Assembly: GCA_047495785.1 (NCBI GenBank) | Contig: JBLDXI010000078.1 | Span: 1-64,000, forward strand | From: Lepidodermella squamata | Taxonomy: Eukaryota > Gastrotricha | Length of the DNA stretch: 64,000 nt | Direction of reading: 5' to 3' | In this document: positions 11,636 through 22,651 of the stretch, one piece after another | Layout of the letters: every line of letters starts with the position of its first letter | Position numbering within the stretch: the stretch's first letter is position 1 | Position numbers and translations under genes: made by a program | Notes under the pieces: generated by a model | Told to the model about the DNA's origin: nothing | Seen by the model: the letters and a program-made list of their open reading frames with translations, nothing else | Databases searched by the model: none

Positions 11636-14600
11636 TTACATGATAATATATTTCTCGCAGACGACATAAGGAGCTGTATCGGTACAGTTCTGCAGTACAT
11701 AGAAGTACCCACCAGGTGTACCTGGATAATTTTCAGGCGTTGGTGCATGTTTCACAATGAAGCAAAGCTCCACTGGCGTTGTACTGAAGTAGGGAAAGTA
11801 ATCAATGTAAGAAAAAGGGCGAATCGTGCCGTCTTCATAAATCATGTTGTTATCATCACCAGCAGGTTTCCTTAAGCCAATCCACGCTTTGTAATTGTCA
11901 GGGTTAAGTTGATCCTGTTCAACTTTTTCACTGCTAGCCAGCAAGATAGCCTCTCTCGTTTCAAAGGTTTTCGGCATAGCAATTTGAGCGTTGTTGCTAC
12001 GGCATAGATCGATAGCTGCAGTTCGTGTCATTTCACTTCCTCCTAGAATCAGAAACTCCTTGCTGGCTGAGTCGCAAATTCGATTGTTCCAAGACGATGG
12101 ATATTTCGTTTCGCCTTCGAAGCATCGGCTCGTTCGACAGTTGATTGATTGATCCGGCGCAACGCAGCTGAACAATCTGAAACAGAAAACCCATAATGAA
12201 ACGAGAATAAAGCGAAATACCCTGCTTCAGTGTGTGAGGTACCAGGGGTACAAGGGGAGGGGTTGACCTTAATTACCAAGTAGAAACCGTCCGTTTTTTT
12301 TAAATTCAGGTTCAAAGTTCAAACGAACCCGTTGAAAGAATTAGATTATAGGGATATATTTTAATTCTAAAACTCACGGTGTAGCACATATTTCGAACGT
12401 GGTGTAGCGAATTATCGTACTGCTAGAAGAGTCCAGTGTCTATCGACATTTTTCCAAAAATTCACAACCTTCCATATGCAATAATTCGCGTTGAACCTAC
12501 CGTTCCAGGGGGACATGAAAATTCATAAGGAATGCAAACAGCGGAGAAATTGGTCGCAGCATCAACACATCGAACGTATGATGGCTAAAATTTGAATATA
12601 CGGACAAATGAAGGGATGAAAACATAATTGCTCAGATAAATTGCCTGAATTTTCATCTGGCACGTATTCAAATTATCAGATTGTAGAGACTCCGTTTCAC
12701 CGAACGTGCTAACCTATTAATGCAAAATTTGAGCTTTTATATTAGAAAAATATGTCACGACCTTACTTCGAATTTGCCTGCTGGGCAGGTTTCCTCGCAG
12801 CCACCACCTTTGATAGGATCAAAGCACATTTTCACGATCTGATGAAACGGGAATTAGAGTCAACCAGTTTTAGCCATTTCGAAAAACTGACCCCGGTTTT
12901 AACCTCTGCGACCTTCTCGCAGATGGCGAATTTTGACGTGCCATTGCATAAAATCGCATCGTAGCGAAATTCCGTGAAATAGTTGTCATACATCATGCCG
13001 ACGCAAATATCGATTGGCTCAAAGTAGATGGAAGCATTTGTAACAACCACGGGCGAACTCCATTGGTAGGGCTTGAAATCATAAGTTGTTCCGTCGTCCC
13101 AAATAAGTGATAAATTGGCGTATTTCTTCAAGCCAACCCACGTTGTGAAATCGGCTGTGGCCATGTCGGCCTGAGACAATTTTAACGCGATGGCTCTCTT
13201 CTGATCATCGAAATCATATCTGGTCTTCTGCATCGCTGGTTTGGCTTCGTTAGCGACGCATAGCGCAGAAGCGGCGCCTCGAGTCAGGTCGGCAGATCCT
13301 CCATAGATGAAAAACTGCCTCTTCGCGACTTGGCACTTGTACAGGGATGAAAATGAAGCCGCCGCTGGGTTGCGGGTTTCAGTCGGTAAGCAAATGGTTT
13401 TTCGGCAATTGACGGATCCGTCGGAAGCTTCACATCTTACATACCTAGCAATAAGAATTAATATATACATAATGGCCTTTGTTTTGATTAGAACATTTGG
13501 AAGTTCCGCAGCCCAGAAATAGTTCTCAAACCTTTCACGGCGGGAACGAGGATTTAGGAACTTCGACTTTATTGACAGTGCACCATGATTTCAATTTGTT
13601 ACATTTAATTAGTATTTAGGATAGTTCTTAACTTATGAACCTGAATCGCAGCCCCTAGTTCAATAGAACTATGTGAAAACACCAAAAGGCCTAAAGGGGG
13701 AACCTTTGGTTATAAAACTTGAGCCCGAAAATACCCCCGATATCTGCCACTGAATAAAACCCAAATATGGGTGATATCGATGGATATTCGGCCAGGCCAG
13801 GGTGCAAACCCCAGCTTCAGGAATTCAACAAGAGGAAGGCTGAAAAACAACAGGGAGGACCATTTGGTTTCTTCGGCTGGGGACTAGAAAACATCTCGGT
13901 TTCAGGATCCTACCGCACATTGCTCGGCCTTCAGGCCAATATTTTGTAAAAATTATCATCTCAAACCCGTTCATAGTCGCCTGCTTCGCCAGACAGTTCG
14001 CGTAATTGCTCGTAAAATCGGTGCTGTTAACGAAAGTTGTAACCTAAATGAAAGTGATGGCATGAAGATAGTAACAGAAGGGTTTGGCCAGAGTATTTAC
14101 TAGTGTGAACGGAGACGGGCATCGGCTACGGCAAACCAATTCGCTGGACGTCGAACACAACGCGGCTGGCTGTAAAATAATGAGCCGTAAATTCATGAAC
14201 ATTTCAGAAAAATTCGACTCACCCCAGTCAGGCAGCGCGCTTTATCAGCAAACGTTTCCGGGCTATAGTCCTAAATTCATAATTTAGCAATATTAATTGA
14301 ATTCGTTCAACGAATCACTAACCCTAGTCATGAGAGCCGCGTCGCATTGGGTTGGCTGGCAGCCAACAAAGGAGCAATCGCTTTTTGAAAAGCATCGCAG
14401 GTTTGTTGAAAAATCGCTCGTATTTCTGACGACTTCAAAGATAAATGCCGCTTAATGGGACGACGATTAGAATCGAAATTCAATCTTACTGTTCGCGGCA
14501 GTCATACAAGCCTGAGTACCTTCTTCCCAGTATGCCAGCAAGGTCTACAAAAAAGAAAAGTATTAGAAACTTCAACAATGAAATGGTAGAATTTACCCAG

Positions 14601-15311
14601 TTGTTGGGACATTTGCCAATAAATGGGATGCAGATGGATTTTCTGTTGTCATCGCATTGCGTAGCTGGGAAGGTCTGTGAAACACAATCACAATTTAAAT
14701 ATTACCAGAACGTTTGCGGGTAGAAACCAGAAAATTCCGAATTTCGGCACGGCAGGATTTGTACATGGCGCCAAAAATGTTGCCGATGTATCTTTTGATC
14801 TGAAAAGCGAGGATATTTCAGAAAATTATTCTCCAAGCGATACTATTAAAGAAAAAATTTCGATCGATTGTTGAGATTTTTTATAAAAGAATTGTTTAAA
14901 CATAAATTATTTTATCAATTCGATTTGATAATGGAACCTCGATTTCATCAGCGGAACAGCTCATCTTGCCAGGCAGACATCTCATGTTGATTGTTTTGTA
15001 GTTGAAACAGCTTCGAGCCCACTGTTGGAACAATATGCGATACGAACCAGAAATGATCGAATGAAACTCACTCCAGTTTTGCATGCTGACAAGGTCGCAA
15101 AAGTTCCTCCGAGCTGGGGAAGAGCAAATTTATCAGAAATGTTGGGAATTATTGGACAAATTTAGAGCACCTGATACTCTTGAAGAATCAAGCATTGGGT
15201 TTTGCAGCCATTGAATGCGTCATTCGTCCGCGAGATGCATCGCACGTACGCAGCTGCATCGGCTGACTGAATCAGACCGATAATAACACAAATAATAGCC
15301 AATGTTGTCAT
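11636..15311 (-). CDS. Secreted modular C-type lectin, right-arm copy
   Basis: Exact mirror of the gene at 7262-10937; each exon coordinate is 22573 minus the left-arm value. The start codon is at 15311, the first lectin-domain exon is 13444-12892, and the last exon is 12176-11636. It shares the GC donor (after 12645) and the phase break before the last exon. Transcription runs toward the centre, so the two copies converge with about 700 bp between their stop codons. Confidence 0.8.
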
Positions 15312-16090
15312 TTATGTAAAATGGTTATTTTAAAATAAAAAAATGAATGAAATAAAACGCTCATTTAATTCCTGCTGCGAATTTAGGTCGCGTGTGCAGG
15401 GGTTGTTTATTTCGATAAACGGCATCACATGGCTTGCTCAGACTAAGGTGTCCGTTTTCGAGTCACGGACAAGCATGTAATATTCAAGTGATGAGATGAG
15501 TCTCGATTAACGATAAACGGAAATACGATTTTTCAGGAAATTTCGAACCAAACCATCGCGTATTTTTTTTGATCAAATCGTAACAGATGATTAGAGTAGT
15601 TTCGCTCGATTCGAAAGTGCCCCTAGACCTCGATGAGGTCCATCATTATTTCGCGTTCAGTGAAATTACTCAAAACGCGGGAAAAAATGATCGCAGCGCG
15701 TTGCAGCGCAATACTAAGCAGACAGGAGAGAGGGTAAACACTTTAATCTTCACAAATCTTCACAGAATAGCGATAACTAACGTTATTATATAGCTGTGGG
15801 TCGCAGCCTGGTAAGAATTGTGATCATTTCCGCTTTAATGCAATTCCTCTTTTTGGCTCTCATTTCAACTTTGAATGTTTTGAAAACCGAAACGGATGGA
15901 AAAATTGGAGAAACGTTGGAAGGATAACCTACGCTTCTAATTTCTAATTTCTAATCTACTAGCGGCTGCTGGACGGTTTCACTACGAAAAGAAAACCTCT
16001 AGAGTCTTGAGTTATATCGGTTATAGAAGTGTTCAACGCCTTATTCAAAACGTTTTTTCAAATGTAAAAAATTTGGAATGTTTTGACGAT
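15312..16090. other. Intergenic between divergent lectin and zinc-finger genes
   Basis: No coding region supported. It mirrors 6483-7261 and presumably holds the lectin promoter. Confidence 0.4.
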
Positions 16091-16147
16091 TTGACCTCAC
16101 CGACATTTTTATTGCGTTATTGGTGATGCCACGTAGCAGTCGCGTGC
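16091..16147 (+). promoter_or_regulatory. Conserved block upstream of zinc-finger gene, right arm
   Basis: This block lies about 190 bp before the start codon. It is nearly identical to 28985-29039, which sits about 145 bp before the paralogous start. Both contain GATGCCACGTAGCAGTCGCG. Conservation outside the coding region suggests a promoter or 5' UTR that was duplicated with the gene. Confidence 0.45.
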
Positions 16148-16332
16148 CCAGCTAGCGTATATGTATTCTCGTTTTTTTCCATCCTTGAATTATTTTATTT
16201 TCGTTCCAATCGCCTAGTTGATTTTCATTGCGCAGTTATAACTTCGTGTCAATTTGTAATGAAAGACTTTTTTATTTCAATTACATACAAGTTTTTGTGT
16301 ATCTTTAGACCTAAAAATTAAATCTTGAAAAA

Positions 16333-16972
16333 ATGGATACAGGGGTGTTGGATCTATCGCGAAAAAAGGCGACTATCATTTCAATAACCACGATAGCACC
16401 ATGGGCTTCCAAGGTAGCAGATTCCAACTTGGTAACATTCAGCTCAGAGCGGAAATCAGCTTTTCAACCTTACTCAAGGACTCGAACCCCATGTGAAACT
16501 GCACCATTTAGTTCCGAAGATTCCCAGAGGCCGCTGGTAAGGTTCAGTAACTTTTACTATCACGTTGCTAATCATCTTGTTCTTACAGGTCAACCCTTTA
16601 TCCGAATCTTGCGTCGAAATGAAGTCAAATTTGCACACCAAGAAGCCTTTGAATTCAGTTTTTGTATGCGATTACTGTCCCAAACGCCGGGTTTATACCA
16701 CGCGTAACGGCTTTCGGCTTCACGTTAGAGCTCACCATTTCGAGAAATTTGCCATGACGTGCTTCACGTGTTCGCGGCTGTTTGAGAACGCCGCTCAGCT
16801 GCGAATTCACTTGTATCAGCACAGGAGATCAGCACAGCTTTCGACCAAACGAGGATCGGCAGCATCGCAAGTAAATTCCTCGCCCAAAGGCTCTTTGAAC
16901 TCTGAGATTTATTCCCCTGATCGAGTCTCGCCAAGTACAACCATTAATGATGAATTCATAGAGGTTGATTGA
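16333..16972 (+). CDS. Two-finger C2H2 zinc-finger protein, right-arm copy
   Basis: Exons 16333-16536 and 16589-16972 join in phase 0 to 195 residues. The N-terminal part (MDTGVLDLSRKKA) has no recognised domain. Exon 2 encodes finger 1 (CDYC, then H-x4-H ending VRAHH) and finger 2 (CFTC, then H-x4-H ending HLYQH). The tail is rich in Ser and Pro. Two fingers and small size suggest a nuclear DNA- or RNA-binding protein. The paralogue at 29183-29852 shares the same exon structure, and its finger codons are almost unchanged. The start is supported by the same ATG context and MDT opening in both. Confidence 0.8.
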
Positions 16973-18153
16973 AACGAATCCAGATGAGAATTTTTGGAAA
17001 AATTGTTGATATGACTCAGATTTACTCTAAAAATAAAAGCTTTATAGCGCTTTAATTTCTAAATGGTTTTGGAGAGTTTTGAGTTTAAGATTAGTTTGAA
17101 CCTTCAATCCAACTATCATGGGATGGTTGGTTTGGAAACCTTATTCCAGCCTTGCCACTGGAACCTTTTCGATCAATCCCCTTAAAAAAGGCTGCAAATT
17201 TCATAGCCTATCGTATAACAAAATATTTGCGAGATCACGCTATTAGGCATGTGCCGATATGGAATCACGCAAAAAACAGTCGTGAGAATATTGAATGAAT
17301 GAAAAAAGGTGAATGTGAAACGCGAAGCGTGAAAGATGAAAATTGAATGGAAAATGTCGAAGTTTCGGCCGAGCTGGGGGGATGATACCCCCCATCTGCC
17401 CTGAAAGTCGCACACTGGTGTCGCACTTGAGCAGCGAATTCATTTGGGTAGCATTATTCCCATCTGTCTCTCAGGAAACATTTTACTTTTGAGAGACAGC
17501 ATTGTATCAGTTCCTATTATTGGAGTAAATTTATTCGTGAAGTTTTGATGACATCCTTAACCCTTAACTATTAATTCCGTTTCAAGTGACTTCAGGAAGT
17601 TAGATCAAGTATCTTTTTATAAACCCTCATTTTCCGACTCCGCTTCTAAATCACCAAGTCGAAAGTAAAAATGAAAATTAGAAAAGTGTGAAGGAACGGA
17701 AAGAAATAGCCGATGACTATTGAGTCCGTGGATATACTTTAAAAACAAGTTACTCTGGCCTTTTGCGTCATAAGGATTATTCATCTTCCATTTAAACGCG
17801 ATATCATTTATTTTATTTTTTTATTTATGAGCAATACATCAAGGTGATATAAAATCGTCGGCTTTTCATTCTATGGAGATGTAAGATGAATAAGGTTCAA
17901 CGAAGCCGTCGTAAAGATAAAGAAGCAAAGAGTTCTCTGTAACACCGGCGAACCTCTCCATGAGATAAGGGTATACACATAATGTTTCAAATTTCAGCGC
18001 GTTTCTGGCAGATATGATATGACGAGCCCCCGCGGTATCGCCGTTTTCTTATCGCTGATACTTCTGAGAATTATAATGTCGCTCATTATTGAAGCTTTAT
18101 TCCTATTTCTGCCTGCTTTTCATTCTGTCATCATTTTCAGCTTCGTATTGAAT
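16973..18153. other. Intergenic, right arm
   Basis: No gene supported. It mirrors 4420-5600. An AT-rich stretch occurs near 17805-17830. Confidence 0.4.
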
Positions 18154-19829
18154 ATGGAACCAAGGACGTATCGATCTATGTCGGAGTTCACTGTTGTTAA
18201 ACTCCTGTGTCATGGCAGCCTACGACAATCTTATTTGTACAAACGTAACGGGAGCTTTCAGGAGCAAGTAGTTATCAAAGAAACCAACATTACAAACTTT
18301 CGCAAGGAATTTGATAAAGACTTTGACAGAATTGCTGAACTTCTCCACGAAAGAGTGAGTTCCCATCAATAAATATATGCCTTGGGATGGGTCTCCATTT
18401 TTACTTACTTTCATACGGGCGCCGTCATTCACCCATTCAGAAAACTGAGAAATTTTCAACACAATGGTTGCCCCCTTTAAAATTGCGATTTTGCCATTAA
18501 AAACACAACCCAGTAGGTGGGTAATCGATGACGCTCTGCACACTGGTTACCGTTTTTTCTCTCAATTAGCCAACCGCAACCGGCAATTAGCAAAAAATAA
18601 ATTTTTGTGAATCGAATTGAATTTTTTTGAATTGTTTTTCAACTCATTTCTAGGGTTAAAAAATCGCTGATTCCGAAAATCACATTTTCTACTAAAAATT
18701 CGGCAATTTAAGCTGTTTTATGTCATTTAGGCCCAGTTTTCGACGAGTTAGACTTGAATTAAAAAACTGGAAAATGTGCGGCTCGAAAAGTTACTATATA
18801 GACCTGTTTTCAGCGTTCTAAAATGATGTTTAAGGATGGTGACCATTGTCTCAAATGACACAAATTTTGTAAAAATATTGCTGTACAACGGCGCCTTATG
18901 TTGGGAAGAGTCTGTAAATCTAAATAAATTTTTTTTAATTTTTCGAATTTCAGGATTTGTTAATGGTCAATATCATCCATGCAAACATTGTCAAGGTGTT
19001 TGACGCTTTCGAAGGTAAATTCCTACATCCATTAGTTCTTAGTAATAATATTCCGACTACAGGAACCTATTCCGGTCAAGATTTTTATTCTCACAACTGC
19101 ACGATGAAATATTTAGTGATGGAGTATTGTGAGGGAGGAAGTTTCGAAAGCTTGGTCGAGACTGAAACAGCACCCATCCCGGAAATTATGCTTCAAATAT
19201 GGTCACGCCAAGTCGTATCAGCTTTGGCTTATCTTCACGGCCAAAGTATTGTTCATCGCAACATAACGTCAAGAAACGTACTACTTAGCGATGACCGTGG
19301 CACGGCGAAACTAGCTGACTTGGGAATCCTCGGGAAATTGGAAAAGTAAGACTGAAAAGGGGCATTTAACCGTTATTATGTCATATTCCAAACAGGGGCT
19401 CCAAAACGTATTATCTAGCAAAGTGGGGGATTTCACCTCCTGAGGTATGGAGCTTTGAACCGAAATCACCTGCAAGTGATGTTTGGTCGTTGGGATTTGC
19501 GCTCTTCAAACTAGCCAACTTCAAAGAACCGGTATGATAATGAACCTACGAAATCACTCAACAAGTTTCAATATTTTTTTACAGTTCACCACAACGGTGG
19601 ATGTTTTGAGGTAAACCGGCGAGTTGAATCAGTTTCAGCAGGCTGAAATGTGTTATGTTTTAGTAATAATATGAAGCCATTTGACCCTTCCCGCGGCTAT
19701 TCGGATGAATTCCGGGATTTCGTTTTGTCAATGCTCGCCGTAACTCCAGGCGATCGACCGACCTCAACTCTGCTTCAACAGAACAGTTTTCTGTTGAAAT
19801 CAGCACCCATGCGATATACGAAGGTATGA
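18154..19829 (+). CDS. Protein pseudokinase, right-arm copy
   Basis: Exons 18154-18354, 18954-19345, 19396-19531, 19585-19610 and 19664-19829 join without frame conflict to 306 residues. Kinase landmarks in order: a degenerate glycine loop (CHGSLRQS), the VAIK-like lysine (VVIK), the hinge and alpha-D region (MEYCEGGSFESL), the catalytic loop IVHRNITSRN, the metal-binding ADLG (in place of DFG), a PPE motif near the APE position, DVWSLG, and a C-lobe arginine (GDRPT). The catalytic Asp of HRD is Asn, which in known families abolishes or strongly reduces phosphotransfer. It probably acts by binding or scaffolding. The start at MEPRTY follows a possible acceptor; upstream exons cannot be excluded. 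The family looks NEK- or general STE-like, but I cannot assign it firmly. Confidence 0.75.
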
Positions 19830-19941
19830 TTATAGTAATCCAAAAATGGCATCTGCATTGTGACATCCATGCAAATTCTTCAGCCTGACCAATCAGTCGC
19901 GGAACCAAACGAAGATGCTGTTAGGGTATGTTCGGATTATT

Positions 19942-20503
19942 CATAGATAACTCTATACAGATCGGAAAGTAAGGATCTTCCTATAATATCACAATTTTCT
20001 GAATTGTCTATCACGCGTTAGGTTGATAATAAACTGAGCTAGTTAAAAGTAGCTACAAAATGGTTAAAAAATACAAAAATTCTGATTTGTTCAAGTTTTA
20101 TATCGTTGGACCGGGCAAAAGTCAAATAAGATCATATCATTTTTCTCGGAATTTTTCGGCGTAAAATAAAAATTTTTACCGCCTTGAAAGACTCGATAGT
20201 TCGTAAAAGTGACCAACTTTGAGACAATTTAAAAAAAAGTTGGAAGATGAACCGTCGCATGAGACGGGATTCATTCGATAGAGCAGCGCTTCTAGTATTC
20301 CGGAATTTTTTTTGGAATATTTAGGAAATCAAAGATTTTCTCTCGGAATTTTCGAAAATAATTGAAAATCGAAAAATTTCAATGGGCGGAGTACGGCGAT
20401 GAGTATTAAAACGAAGGTCGCGTGCCTACTTTTCCACGTTATGCTGTGAATTTATTTACTATAGGAAGATCGTTACTTTCTGACATGTATAGAGTTTTCT
20501 ATG
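19942..20503. mobile_element. Nonautonomous hAT-like element (MITE), right arm
   Basis: The 44-bp ends 19942-19985 and 20460-20503 are imperfect inverted repeats that start CATAGA and end TCCTATA. They are flanked on both sides by GGATTATT (19934-19941 and 20504-20511). An 8-bp target duplication fits hAT-type insertion. There is no transposase inside the 562 bp, so it is nonautonomous. It lies between the pseudokinase gene and the last ankyrin exon, probably in an ankyrin-gene intron. Confidence 0.7.
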
Positions 20504-20564
20504 GGATTATTTTACCTTTCACACTTGATCCATGTGTTGTAAATTACTATGTACTTATTACTAG

Positions 20565-22459
20565 GAGCTGTTCGACTGCGTATGTCGGCGGAAGGACTTG
20601 TTGAAATTGGTGCAGTTACTGGCGAACAGTGATGTCGGCCTTAGCGCTAACTGCGAAGACGAAGAAGGGTTTCCGCTGTTGTACCTCGCTGCTCGGGCAG
20701 GCTACAACGACTTCTGGTTAGACAGTTCGAGGCAGACATTGAGTTTCGTAATGCAAATGGCCGTACGCCTCTGTTCATCGCCGTCGAGAATGGCCTGGTG
20801 GAGGTGGTGAGAACGTTGGTTGGCGAGTTCAACGCCGACGTGAATATGGCCAACAAAGATGGCTGGACGCCACTGCACATCTCCGCCGGGAAAGGCCACG
20901 TCGATGTGGTGAGGGTGTTGGCTGGCGAGTTCAACGCAAACGTGAGTATTGCCAACAATATCGGCTGGACGCCATTGTACGTCGCTGCCGAGAATGGCCA
21001 CGTCGAGGTGGTGAGGGTGTTGGCTGGCGAGTTCCGTGCCGACGTGAATATGGCAACCAATTATGGCAGTACGCCACTGTACGCCGCCGCCGGGAGAGGC
21101 CACGTCGAGGTGGTGAGAACGCTGGTTGGCGAGTTCAACGCCGACGTGAATATGGCCAACAAAGATGGCTGGACGCCACTGCACATCTCCGCCCGTAATG
21201 GCCACGTCGAGGTGGTGAGGGTGTTGGCTGGCGAGTTCAACGCCGACGTGAATACGGCCGACAAAGATGGCCGTAAGCCACTGTACGTCGCCGCCCGTGA
21301 AGGCCACGTCGAGGTGGTGAGGGTGTTGGCTGGCGAGTTCCACGCCGACGTGAATACGGCCGACAAAGATGGCTGGACGCCACTGTACGTCGCCGCCATG
21401 CATGGTCACGCCGAGGTGGTGAGGGTGTTGGCTGGTGAGTTCCGTGCCGACGTGAATACGGCCGACAAAGATGGCCGTAAGCCACTGTACGTCGCCGCCC
21501 GTGAAGGCCACGTCGAGGTGGTGAGGGTGTTGGCTGGCGAGTTCCACGCCGACGTGAATATGGCTAACATTTTAGGCTGGACGCCACTGCACGGCGCCGC
21601 CATGCATGGTCACGCCGAGGTGGTGAGGGTGTTGGCTGGTGAGTTCCGTGCCGACGTGAATATGGCCGAAACAGATGGCTGGACGCCTATGTACGTCGCC
21701 GCCCGTGAAGGCCACGTCGAGGTGGTGAGGGTGTTGGCTGGCGAGTTCAACGCCAACGTGAATATGGCCAGAACAAATGGCTGGACGCCACTGTACATCG
21801 CAGCCTTCCATGGCTGGGTCGAGGTGGTGAGGTTGTTAGCAGGCGAGTTCCGCGCCAACGTGAATATGGCCGACAAAAATGGCGAAACGCCACTGTACAT
21901 CGCAGCCTTCCAGGGCCGGGTCGAGGTGGTTAGGGTGTTGGCTGGCGAGTTCCGCGCCAACGTGAATTTGGCTGAGAAAGATGACGAAACACCACTGTAC
22001 GTCGCCGCTGAGAGGGGCCACGTCCAGGTGGTGAGGGTGTTGGCCGCCGAGTTCAACGCCAACGTGAATATGGCCAGAACAAATGGCTGGACGCCACTGT
22101 ACATCGCAGCCTTCCTGGGCCGGGTCGAGGTGGTTAGGGTGTTGGCTGGCGAGTTCAACGCCGACGTGAATACGGCCGACAAAGATGGCTGGACGCCACT
22201 GTACATCGCAGCCTTCCAGGGCCGGGTCGAGGTGGTTAGGGTGTTGGCTGGCGAGTTCCGCGCCAACGTGAATTTGGCTGAGAAAGATGACGAAACACCA
22301 CTGTACGTCGCCGCTGAGAGGGGCCACGTCCAGGTGGTGAGGGTATTGGCCGCCGAGTTCAACGCCGACGTGAATATGGCCGAGAAAGATGGCCGTACGC
22401 CACTGCACATCGCCATCAAGAATGGCCACGTCGAGGTTGTGAAGGCACTAGGTGGCTAA
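20565..22459 (+). CDS. Ankyrin-repeat protein, right-arm copy (frameshifted)
   Basis: An exon begins after the acceptor ending at 20564 (ELFDCVCRRKDLL). It encodes a first ankyrin-like segment (GFPLLYLAARAGYND), then loses frame by one base near 20712. The long frame then resumes (FEADIEFRNANGRTPL) and carries 17 units of 34 residues (102 bp), of the form GWTPLYVAAxxGHVEVVRVL. This is one residue longer than the usual 33. Units 6-7 and 8-9, and 12-13 and 15-16, are near copies, showing block duplication by unequal exchange. Ankyrin arrays usually bind proteins; no other domain is seen. The frameshift, the stop inside an ankyrin-like unit and missing upstream exons suggest a decaying or mis-sequenced gene. 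Confidence 0.7.
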
Positions 22460-22651
22460 TTAAACGCTAATGTGAATGCTGCAAAGATTGATGGTGCGAA
22501 CCGGCGTTGAAGTCCTCCGCACATCACGGCCATTTATATGTTGCTGGTATTCTTTTTACGATCTACTCAACATCGACGCAGTAGATCGTCGCAATGGGAC
22601 AGCCTTGCGCTGTGCGCTGAGAACTGTCATGCGAGAGCTTTCTACAGATTA
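22460..22651 (+). pseudogene. Decayed ankyrin tail crossing the arm boundary
   Basis: After the TAA stop, ankyrin-like peptide continues in changing frames. It gives LNANVNAAKIDG, then a GHLYVAGIL-like segment, then NIDAVDRRNGTALRCALR, ending at TAA near 22649. The right palindrome boundary (22572) lies inside this relic, so the array once extended past the duplicated segment. Confidence 0.5.

Larger units (their letters stand above)
11567..22572. repeat. Right arm of giant inverted repeat
   Basis: Mirror image of 1-11006. Sequence to its right (from 22573) has no visible partner in the window. The outer boundary falls inside a decayed ankyrin-repeat tract and inside the loop of a 10-bp stem (22558-22567 with 22580-22589). 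Confidence 0.97.
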
